DNA from: Deroplatys truncata
Taxonomy: Eukaryota; Arthropoda; Insecta; Mantodea; Mantidae
Length of the DNA stretch: 64,000 nucleotides
Direction of reading: 5' to 3'
NCBI GenBank assembly: GCA_030765065.1
Contig: CM060979.1
Location: forward strand, 20,489,001 to 20,553,000
Shown here: positions 56,300 through 64,000 of the stretch, piece after piece
Numbering within the stretch: position 1 is the first letter of the stretch
Layout of the letters: each line of letters starts with the position of its first letter
The notes under the pieces: model-generated
Database searches by the model: none
Told to the model about the DNA's origin: nothing
Seen by the model: only the letters and a program-made list of their open reading frames with translations
Position numbers and translations under genes: made by a program

Positions 56300-57165
56300 T
56301 TCGACTGTTGGGGAGCCGAACTTGAAGTAGTTGCAACCGCACGTATAGTACCCGGTAGCCTTCGCCCCAAGTTTAAAAACATTAACTTTGTATTTTTACT
56401 GTTTCTTTAAATATTATATATTTATGTTTGCCTCGGCTGCGTCAGTATTATTGTTAGAGACATGAATATCTTTGCAGGGAGTATTGCGACTAAGAATGTA
56501 GGCTTGCACAGATTATAATTTTTACTTCACTACATTTATTAATCCTTGACACGATTTAAATAACACTTCACTGATATAGAGAGCTGTGAGATTATTTGTT
56601 AATTACTTACACTTTGTTTTAAACACGTAAATTATTTTCGTCTCACACTGAATACGTATTAAACTTCTCGAGGACGCGTTTCGCGTCCAGTTAGCAACGC
56701 TGTCTACTAGCAACTGATTTCTGAATTTGTACAATTTGCCCTATTTCAGTTTCTGATTGGCTAATCCTACTCCAATAGAATACTTTCATTTAAATTAAGT
56801 TTTTTCTGGTTGTTGATTCGCTATTTATAAACTGGCTCAAAAATTTACATTATTGTTGCTCCAATAATTACAAGTAGCATTATTAGACTTTCTTACTCAT
56901 TATTGCCTCAAGGTTACCTCATTGTTAGCAACCTTTAACCTATTATTCTCACAGCTCCTACATTATTAAATTACGTAATACATTCACATAACATTATTGA
57001 ACATGTACATAATAATATAAACATTAATACAATGACTGTTACATGCATTTTATATGTTATTTATACACATATTGCTTTAAGGCGAGCTGTTATTATATTT
57101 TATATTATATAATTTGACTGAAATCATTTAAGTGTTAAAAACACTGCCTCAACGGCAATCATTCA
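56300..57165 (-). repeat. LTR-like dispersed repeat, copy 3
   Basis: Minus-strand relative of 36270-37170, starting TGTTGGGGAGCCGAACTTGA at 56306. It ends with AAGTGTTAAAAACACTGCCTC, which matches the other copy's outer edge. Confidence 0.55.
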
Positions 57166-57171
57166 GTTGAA

Positions 57172-57300
57172 ACATTAAATTGAGTTTTATTTAACTGCTG
57201 TGGTCCTTAGCGCCCCATTCTATATCGGGCGTGAAAGACCGGAAATTTTGCTCAGAGGTCTGTTTATCAGGCTTGAGGTTCTTTACATTTATTTAGTAGT
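57172..57300 (-). repeat. SINE (family A) tail fragment
   Basis: ACATTAAATTGAGTTTTATT and CGTGAAAGACCGGAAATTTT match the 3' part of the 310-500 SINE. Confidence 0.65.
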
Positions 57301-57540
57301 GCACGAGCGCCAATGGTCATTACTAAACGCCACGCATTAGACAATAACAACAGTATATTTTACTGCTTCGCGGTTATTATTAAATTTTATTGCATTTGTT
57401 CACTATTTCGCGTTTTTCTATTATGACAGCGTATAACAATACAAAACTATTTCCGTTTAACAGTTGGTACCTGACATTGCGCATTTACATCGTCTGCCAT
57501 GACACGTCGACCTCTGGAGCAACATTACCAAACTTTGTTG

Positions 57541-57914
57541 GATCATGCCAATGACTAACTCGCATTAAACGTCTGATCATCTCTTAAGAAGAGTTCGGAC
57601 ACCACGTTATCTTTAGCGTGCAGATGTCAATGTCACCGAGTTCGCTCTCCAACCCTCACCTTGCTCCAGTGACCCTTGACCCGATCGTGATCGAGATGCT
57701 TGCTCCACTTTCCCAGCGCTTGGCCCCATTTGTACTACACCAAACTTTCTATGCTCCTCTCTCCCCCTCCCTCGCGCCATTTGTCTGCTCCACCCACTAT
57801 ATTCCAACAGTTTGCACGAATGCGGATATGCGAATCTGAAACAGGAACAAACAACGGCACAGCTTCACAAAAACCGCTCCTCCCTCACTCTTCCATAAAT
57901 CAATGTTGCTAAGG
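57541..57914. other. no recognisable gene
   Basis: C-rich patches and short overlapping frames on both strands. No family recognised. Confidence 0.4.
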
Positions 57915-58440
57915 CTTACTATTTTCTATCTGCTCCTTGTTAATCGAGATGAACCTTCATTACATGTTTCATTGTAGGTACCTATAAAAAGGCTAATGCG
58001 ATACTCAGTCGGAATTTTATTTTCTCTACTGAAAATAGGGGAAGTACTTCATTCCACCCAAAAATTCTTTATCCACATTTCAACGGAAATACACGTTTCG
58101 AGACTCCCTGAATAAAAAACAAACAGCATTTATAGAAAAAGGTCCGCGTGTCTGTGAACAGCATACTCAAAACAAAAATGAAAAAGTCAGTTAAACACCG
58201 TACTTGGTACTCAAATTCAATATGTTCCAAGGATGTGACACGAAGATTTTCAAGAAAATACCCCACCACAAACTACCGTTTACATGGAAATTAGCTTCGT
58301 TATTTTTTATTGTCTCAAGAATGACTAACGATTTTGATTAAAACAACATATGTTTAAGACATTTACATGACAAAAATAATTATATATTTAATTTTCTGGC
58401 AATAGCCTCTGAATGTCTTTAGTATAATTGGTAAACCGTA
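57915..58440 (-). repeat. R1-related repeat
   Basis: Minus-strand R1 blocks (GAAGTACTTCATTCCACCCA; ACACGAAGATTTTCAAGAAA). The CA/GT tract is nearly lost. Interrupted by the SINE at 58445 and continued at about 58905. Confidence 0.55.
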
Positions 58441-58444
58441 CGTT

Positions 58445-58896
58445 CGGCCCTTTTTGTTTGCAACGTGACCCCTAGGAGGGAAGGATGAGGAGAGAGACCC
58501 GAAGGACGACCAGATCCGGATGTCGACGGGTGCAAGCATGGCGGGGTCCCTAACGACGCCGCACGGTCCCTGCCCACAAGCCGAGCCCCACGCTGTGGAG
58601 AGACCTAACTGAGCGGTACCGCAGCGACACCTTTACAGAGCGGAAGCCACCGCCCAGCCGCAACTTGCCGAACACCGTCGCCTGGTTCTACAACCCTGAA
58701 ACAATGACAAGGAAGATTATGGCTACAGCAAATGAGAGGAAGGAGAGTCGTGGTAGAAAATGAACCACCCCAACATTCGTCACCCGCGAAACCACGAAAA
58801 AACCCATGGTCCAGTGTGGGCGGTTGCTGGGGATCGATCCCGGGACCTCTGGAATGCGGGCCACCGACGACACCGCCTGAGCCATCCCGCTCGGTT
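58445..58896 (-). repeat. tRNA-derived SINE inserted in R1
   Basis: Minus-strand head ACCGAGCGGGATGGCTCAGG near 58896 with the B-box complement GGATCGATCC (58831-58840). R1 sequence TTGGTAAACCGT occurs on both sides as the insertion duplication (about 58429-58440 and 58899-58910). Confidence 0.75.
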
Positions 58897-58984
58897 ATTG
58901 GTAAACCGTGAGAGATAAACAAAATATCAGTACACGAAGATGTAGATCTCATTAAAGCACACGATTTATTTTAAAGTATTTTGT

Positions 58985-59265
58985 GGCTGGTCCCGTAGCT
59001 CAGTCGGTAGAGCAACTTCCTGTTGTGTGAGAGGTCCTGGGTTCGATTCCCGGCTGTGGTTGGGAGTTTTTCTCCACACAAGATTATTCCCTATCCTCCC
59101 TAGAGTCTGGAAAAATGAACGAGAGTGTGAATGTGTGTGACCTAATGTAGAAAAACCAGAAATCCAATGACAACTGTATACGAGTTGCCGAAGTGCTATA
59201 TGTTCCAAAGGCCGCTGATATGACCATTGCAGTTAAAGGCTACATAAATGCAGCAATAAAAAATA
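58985..59265 (+). repeat. tRNA-derived SINE (family E), well preserved head
   Basis: A box TAGCTCAGTCGGT (58997-59009) and B box GGTTCGATTCC (59040-59050), with a near-complete tRNA cloverleaf length to 59059. A body and an A-rich tail (AATAAAAAATAAAAAA) follow. The related copy at 61945-62235 identifies it as a SINE. Confidence 0.75.
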
Positions 59266-59666
59266 AAAAATTGCGGCATTAACTATTTCTGACATATTAT
59301 TTCGTATTGGTTTGAATTTTCAAATCCTTTATACTTTTCTCAACTGCTTTTGTCTTTCTTTCTTTATTTATTTCTTTCTTTCTTTCTTTCTTCTCTTCCT
59401 TCCTTTTCGTGTTCATGCAAAGAGAACAGAATTTCCTAACCATAACATAGCGACCGGCTATGGAAAGATTTGGCTATCGTTTTAGCTTACTGTATTCTTC
59501 CACAAATAAACGTATAAAGAAGTGGGTAGAAGAATAAGAAGAGTGAGTAGAGAAAGTCGTGTGAATGCAACACATCAGATTTTTAAATGGCGGATCGTTA
59601 TGTGATGGCTTTAAAATTCCATGACCACGAGAAAAAACGAATAACGACTTACCACTTGAGAAAAAG
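59266..59666. other. no gene; TTTC microsatellite and R1 fragment
   Basis: (TTTC)n-like run at about 59354-59395, then a minus-strand R1 start near 59535-59585 (AGTAGAGAAAGTCGTGTGAA). Confidence 0.5.
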
Positions 59667-59899
59667 TACAGTGCGATCCGTATAAACCTGAACTACTTTA
59701 ATGGACCATAATTTCCCTCTGAAAGCTCGTAGAAGTGTGAAATTTGTTTTGATGATGTAAATGGCTCTGGGAGTATCAGTACCACTGCCATTTGTTGACT
59801 ATGTTGTTTTATTTCGATGGCAAGTATGGGCATTGTTGGTATTGTTGACAGTCTTTAGTTTGCAGTCGTAACAGAAACATGCAATACTGGCTTCGAGAG

Positions 59900-61801
59900 T
59901 GTGTGTTCATTGTGAAAGCGTATTGGAAGACAAATTAATTGATAACACAACGGGAATTTCGAAGAAAATTCAATATGCGCGATGTTCCAACAAAGGCAAC
60001 AATTTTATCGCTAGTAAGAAAGCTGGAAACAACTGGTGTACTCGCCAGTGAGAATGGAAAACATAGACTATCATTGAGTGCAGAGTCTGTTGATAATAAT
60101 TAATGTTCGAGGACGCTTAGTGAACTCTCCAAAGAAATCATTGCGTCGATCGAGTCAGGAGACAGGCTGTTCAAATGGCACTTGTCAAAGAGCTGCGAAG
60201 AAATCGAGATTGCGACCATATAGAGCGCGTATGGTGCAGCAATTGAAAGAAGCACATCATGAAGAATGAATGTGTTATTTTCGATGGGTTCAGGGTTTTC
60301 CAGACATTCTCTCCATAACGTGGTTTACAGATGAGGCATGGTTTCATATGTCAGGTTACATCAACACAAAACAGCAGATACTGGGCTGTTGTACACCCCC
60401 ATATCATCACACCACTGCATGATGAAAAGGTTGGGGTGTGGTGCGGTTTGTCAGCTTCCAGGATTGTTGGCCCCATCTTCTTTGATACGATTGTAGATAC
60501 TGCAATTTGTGGCAGTATTTTATATCACAACAATGTAAATGCCAGAGTGATTATAGTGTAAATTAACATTATTGTATGACAATGATTTGAGATGTTTGTT
60601 AATTATAAGCATCGTTAGGAAATAAGTTTACACGGCCTCACTGAAACTGACAATAGGAGCGGATAATAATGAAACGAGGGGGTGAGTTGTTTATCAATTA
60701 GAAGAGACAAACAAATGACGTCAGATTAGCGCGCTTTTCTTAGAAATGGAGGGAATATCTTCCCTAGAGCATTTGTGTTCGTAATTTTAATTAGATATAA
60801 AAATAGACGCTAATGTTGGCGCGCTTTATTAACCAATAGCAGCTCCGTTATACTGTTTAGGCATATCGGGGTGATGGAGTATAAAAAGCTAAAGCCAGAG
60901 ACGGGTAACGTTCGGTCCAACAGAAGCACTCGCGGGTAATACGTCGCGCAGTTCAACAGAATCATACAAAGGTTATACGTCGCACAGTTCAACAGAAGTA
61001 TTCACGGGTTACACATCGCACAGTTTAAGAGAATCATTCACAGATTATACGTCGTGCAGTTTTACAGAATCTCTCGCGTCGTAAAGTTAGTTATAAATGT
61101 GAAATACGCGAATTAATAATGTGCAGCAAATATATAATTATAGTGACATTAGAAAATATAACAGTTTCAGTCGGGCGTGTATCAAGAGTAATTATGTGAA
61201 ATGAATAAAGTGTGACGGCAATAAAAGTGTAAAAACAAAATTCTTTTTTCAGTGTTATCTTTCAGTAAAAACTCCTTTCCGTTTACACACCCTGTTTAAG
61301 AGATATGCTCGACTGAGAAATAATAGCTAGCCGGAGGACAAAGAACCCAAAATTCGAACTAGTAATACAATAACAGGCGCTCAGCAAAAAGATAACACGA
61401 AGTGACCGCGACAAATTTATGGGCTACTTCAATGCATTTGTGGAGCAGCTGGATGATATCGAATTGAAAGAAGGCTATTTCCAGCAAGATGGAGCAACGT
61501 GTCATACATCTAACTCCTCCAAGCAACTTGTAACCAGTTTCTTTGATAATCGAATAATCTCAAAAGGCCTGTGGCCCCACAGATCACCTGACCTAACCTC
61601 GCCGGACTTTTTTTAATGGGGGATACCTTAAAAATAGTGTATAAGAATAGACCCCTGACAATTGCTGAACTCCGTGAATCCATTAGTAACGAAATAAGTA
61701 ACATTGGCGAGGATATCCTTCGTAGAACATCACAGAATATGCTGAAACGAGTGCAGATATGCATGGATGCCTGTGGAGGACACTTCCAACATTTGCTCTG
61801 A
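59900..61801 (+). pseudogene. DUF4817 plus DDE transposase, split by insertion
   Basis: The helix-turn-helix part is legible at about 59915-60080 (TQREFRRKFNMRDVPTKATI, then LVRKLETTG) but contains a stop. The first catalytic block follows near 60318 (WFTDEAWFHMSGYI-like, in shifted frames), then VGVWCGLSASRIVGPIFFDT to about 60490. After the insertion the gene resumes at ATG 61419 with MGYFNAFVEQLDDIELKEGY, FQQDGATCHT (second Asp) and PHRSPDLTSPDFF (third acidic block). A stop at 61614 and a frame change lead to the C-terminal NMLKRVQICMDACGGHFQHL, ending at 61801. The protein resembles the one at 12696-13726, but the transposon ends differ, so they are separate families. Confidence 0.8.
60500..61415 (+). 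mobile_element. LTR-like insertion inside transposase, copy 1
   Basis: Has a TATA-type box (TATAAAAAGC near 60880), four roughly 40-bp tandem units (about 60930-61085, ACGTCGCRCAGTTCAACAGA) and AATAAA signals near 61203 and 61221. A similar sequence lies inverted at 62600-63358. TGTAAATT at 60557 and TTTACA at 61282 could be LTR ends, but similarity extends beyond both, so the class stays open. Confidence 0.5.
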
Positions 61802-61944
61802 GGAACAATGAACAATGTAATCTCCCAATTGTGTATTACCTATATTCTCCCAAAGTTGCATATGTGTCCTATTATTGGTTCAAGAGTTACGGCCCATTAA
61901 AGTGGTTCAGGTTTATATGGATCACACTATATAATAGAATTCAA

Positions 61945-62235
61945 ATCGGCTGCCTCTGCGTTCGTGTGGTCAGCACTTGGCTTCTTAACCCAGAGGTCAT
62001 GGTTTCGACTACCGGCTGGAGCGGGAAAATGCTTTCTTTCAACGGAATCATTCCCTATCCTCCACAGATTCTGAAAGTGTGAATGTGGAAGTGTTGGTAT
62101 GTTTAATAGTTAAAAACTAACGTTAAGAAACACTACGCGGTACCGTAGAACAATAACATCAGTTGTTCCTCAGGTCAGAGCCTCCGATATGAACATGCAA
62201 GTCAAATGAGGCTATACAAACGAAAAAAAAATCTC
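61945..62235 (+). repeat. tRNA-derived SINE (family E)
   Basis: Tail and middle (TCCCTATCCTCCACAGATTC; CCTCCGATATGAACATGCAA) match 58985-59265. The head is diverged and the A-rich tail ends near 62232. Confidence 0.65.
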
Positions 62236-62590
62236 GGAAATGGTTAATGCAACAATAAATTTATTAAAAAAACAACAACATGTGTTTTAATAAATATTGC
62301 TTTTTTCTGTAGTAAGGTTTTGTCCATCTCTTATGGTTTACCAGTTATACAAAAGTCATTCAGAATGAAGAGGTCTTAATAGGTTATTCCCAGAAAATTC
62401 AACGTATACATTTTATTTGCCATGTAAATATCTTTAATATATGGTACTTTAATCAAAATCGTTAAACAAATTTTTGAGAAAATTAAAAAATAAAGTTTTT
62501 TGTCGTGTAAAGGGTAATTTGGGATGCCAGGGGGGATTTTCTTGAAAATTTTCGTGTCGCATTCTTGCAAGACGCTGAACTTTGTCGCAG
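62236..62590 (+). repeat. R1 repeat fragment
   Basis: From TCTCGGAAATGGTTAATGC to CTTGCAAGACGCTGAAC. Continues after the inverted LTR-like segment at about 63360. Confidence 0.6.
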
Positions 62591-62599
62591 TTCTCATGG

Positions 62600-63358
62600 C
62601 TCGTGTTATCTTATTTACTGGGCGCCTCTTGTTTTATTATTTTAAATTTGGGTTCATTGTCCTCCGGCTAGCTATTAAAACTCAGTCGAGCAAGTGTCTC
62701 TAAGCAGGGCGTGTAACGGAAAGGAGTTGTTGCTAAAAGATAACACTGATAAAATAATTTGTTTCTACACTTTTATTGCCGTCACAATTAATAATTCACA
62801 TATTCAACCTTTATACACGCCTGACTGAAACTGTGATATTTCCGAATATAACCACAGTCGTTTAGTTGCCGCGCACCAATTACTTCACCTACTTTACATT
62901 TTTGTAACTAATTCTGCGACGCGCACCTCGTGAGAGATTCTTCAGAACTGTGCGACACTTGCTTATGGCTCGAGAATATATACTCCTTCACCTCGAATTG
63001 CCTAAACATTATAATATAGTTGCTATTGGTTGCCAAATCGCGCCCACTTTAGCGTCTGTGTTGGTCAGCCAATCACTACTACTAACATATATGCCCTAGG
63101 GAAGATATTCCCTCCATTTCTAAAAAAGGCACGCTACCCTGACGTCATTTTGTTTATCTCTTCTTAGTGATAAACAACTCACCCCCTCGGTTTATTGTTA
63201 CCCACTTCTATTATCAGTTTCAGTGAGGCCGTGCAAACTTATTTCCTAACAATACTTATAGCTAACAAACATCTAAAATCCTGTACATACAATAATATTA
63301 ATTTACACTACAATCACTTTGGCATTCACAGCATGTTATGATATAAAATATTGCCTCA
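62600..63358 (-). mobile_element. LTR-like insertion, inverted copy 2
   Basis: Complement of most of 60500-61415, including the GGGGGTGAGTTGTTTATC and GAGGGAATATCTTCCCTAG blocks. The tandem units are largely missing. It interrupts an R1 copy between 62590 and 63360. Confidence 0.6.
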
Positions 63359-63359
63359 A

Positions 63360-63660
63360 CTTAAATATCAAGTTTGGTATTTAACCAACTTTTTGTTTTT
63401 AAGAAATCTGTTCACAGATACACAGACCTTTTTCTAAAAATCTGATGTGTTACACTCGCATGACTTTCTCTACCATCTACCGCTTATTAGGTATACAAAT
63501 TATTATTACGAAAGTTTGTTTTCCTATGTTCTTCGTTTTAATCGAGATAATCCTTTCCGGAAATATGTACACCCCCTCAAGGGAGTATTCGTTTGCACTT
63601 TAAAAAAGTTTAGCAGTCAAATTAAAGGAGGAAAAAAATATATTTCTTTAATATAAAGAT
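63360..63660 (+). repeat. R1 repeat, two joined pieces
   Basis: The end of one unit (TTCACAGATACACAGACC) is joined directly at 63438 to the start of the next (ATCTGATGTGTTACACTCGC), the same junction type as at 7150. Confidence 0.6.
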
Positions 63661-64000
63661 TAAATGCTAATACACTTTACGTGTTTAGGCGGTTTTTCAG
63701 ATCGTTTATTTTATCAGTTTTATACATTTTTGAAAAACATGCCAAAATTGCAACTCTTTTGTACCTGGTGTTTTCAAAACTATCTTAGATGCATCCAGTA
63801 GAGCAATTTGTTTTGTGTATTACTAGAATTTGCGGTAAAAACAGGACTGTATTTGACGGAGGAATAAAATGTCAACTCTTTGACTTAATTCCTCATTTTA
63901 GGCTCACTTTATACGACTTCACGAATTTATTTCTCCACCTGTTTAAGTCACATGTCGATGAAAGAGTGTGGATGAATGCACAAAAAAAATGGTCTACCCA
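63661..64000. other. no recognisable feature
   Basis: AT-rich sequence up to the window edge. Confidence 0.45.

Larger units (their letters stand above)
55513..57540. mobile_element. unassigned transposon with inverted ends
   Basis: GTAATGTTGCTCCAGAGGTCGA at 55520-55541 reappears complemented at 57508-57529 (TCGACCTCTGGAGCAACATTAC). Similarity continues a few bases on either side (ACTTTG). Target duplication and superfamily are not determined. The interior holds an open frame, a 40-bp tandem repeat, an LTR-like insert and a SINE A tail. Confidence 0.5.
59669..61929 (+). mobile_element. second DUF4817-type Tc1/mariner transposon, interrupted
   Basis: Ends of about 45 bp (CAGTGCGATCCGTATAAACC on the left; TAGTGTGATCCATATAAACC read from the right) are flanked by TA (59667-59668, 61930-61931). 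Without the insert at about 60500-61415 the length is about 1.34 kb, the same as the relative at 12580-13933. Confidence 0.85.

Noticed and set aside
55535..57513. hAT element starting CAGAGGTCGA
   Set aside because: The 8 bp outside are inverted and not direct repeats, so they belong to the inverted ends and do not form a hAT target duplication.
58988..59059. Functional tRNA gene
   Set aside because: A SINE body and A-rich tail follow directly, and a second copy exists at 61945. The same reasoning applies to 320-390 and 46740-46805.
60495..61394. AGATA as a 5-bp target duplication of the LTR-like insert
   Set aside because: The second copy at 62600-63358 also contains AGATAACACGA, so the right-hand AGATA is part of the repeat.

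Overview
The window looks like arthropod (probably insect) nuclear DNA. It is AT-rich and full of CA/GT, CT and ATT microsatellites. It holds tRNA-derived SINEs with Pol III A and B boxes, several Tc1/mariner-superfamily transposons with TA target duplications, and LTR-like ends. I see no convincing host protein-coding gene, so essentially everything recognisable is mobile or repetitive DNA. The species assignment is inference from repeat style only.

The centrepiece is one large insertion at 14924-31219 (16,296 bp). It begins AGTAGGG, ends CCCTACT and is flanked by a perfect 6-bp duplication (CTTCTA, 14918-14923 and 31220-31225). It sits inside a copy of a repeat family that resumes without a gap on the other side. 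Its arms are giant inverted repeats (left 14924-20648, right 24326-31219) around a 3.7-kb unique centre. The 6-bp duplication, the AG...CT ends and a gene for a duplicated, glycine-rich hydrophobic and basic protein of the Polinton/adintovirus X (adenovirus pX-like) type place it in the Polinton/Maverick lineage. DNA polymerase B, integrase, packaging ATPase and major capsid genes are not recognisable. The X gene runs into a short segment resembling the start of a Maverick cysteine protease, and the right arm begins inside that segment. This suggests that the right half of an ancestral element was copied back over the left half, giving a palindromic, non-autonomous derivative.

Each arm carries the same gene set: a small two-exon gene (possible OB-fold, ssDNA-binding-like protein) with a TATA promoter, CRE/E-box, CCAAT and NRF1-like sites, splice sites that keep the frame and a polyadenylation signal; a decayed gene with one in-frame TAG; an outward-facing CRE plus TATA promoter; a roughly 140-bp array in which each unit carries a tRNA B-box-like GTTCGA motif; and a G-rich tract and an ATGCAAAT octamer near the tip. 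The centre holds a BED-like zinc-finger ORF, about 80 copies of a 21-bp minisatellite, and the X gene.

The flanks (1-14.9 kb and 31.2-64 kb) are a mosaic. The commonest component is a dispersed family called R1 here: it begins near GATGTGTTACACTCACATGAC, carries an internal CA tract and ends near AGTAGAGAAAGTAA. R1 copies have been invaded by a Tc1-like element at 3420-5325, the palindromic element, a Tc1 copy at 47778-48985 and a LINE fragment. Other transposons are a mariner relic (8380-9019), two transposons with DUF4817-type transposases (12580-13933; 59669-61929), a Tc1 copy carrying a second Tc1/mariner-type element (38357-41156 with 38963-40527), a SETMAR-type mariner (51180-52730) and an unassigned element with terminal inverted repeats (55513-57540). 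All transposase genes seen are broken by frameshifts, stops, deletions or insertions.
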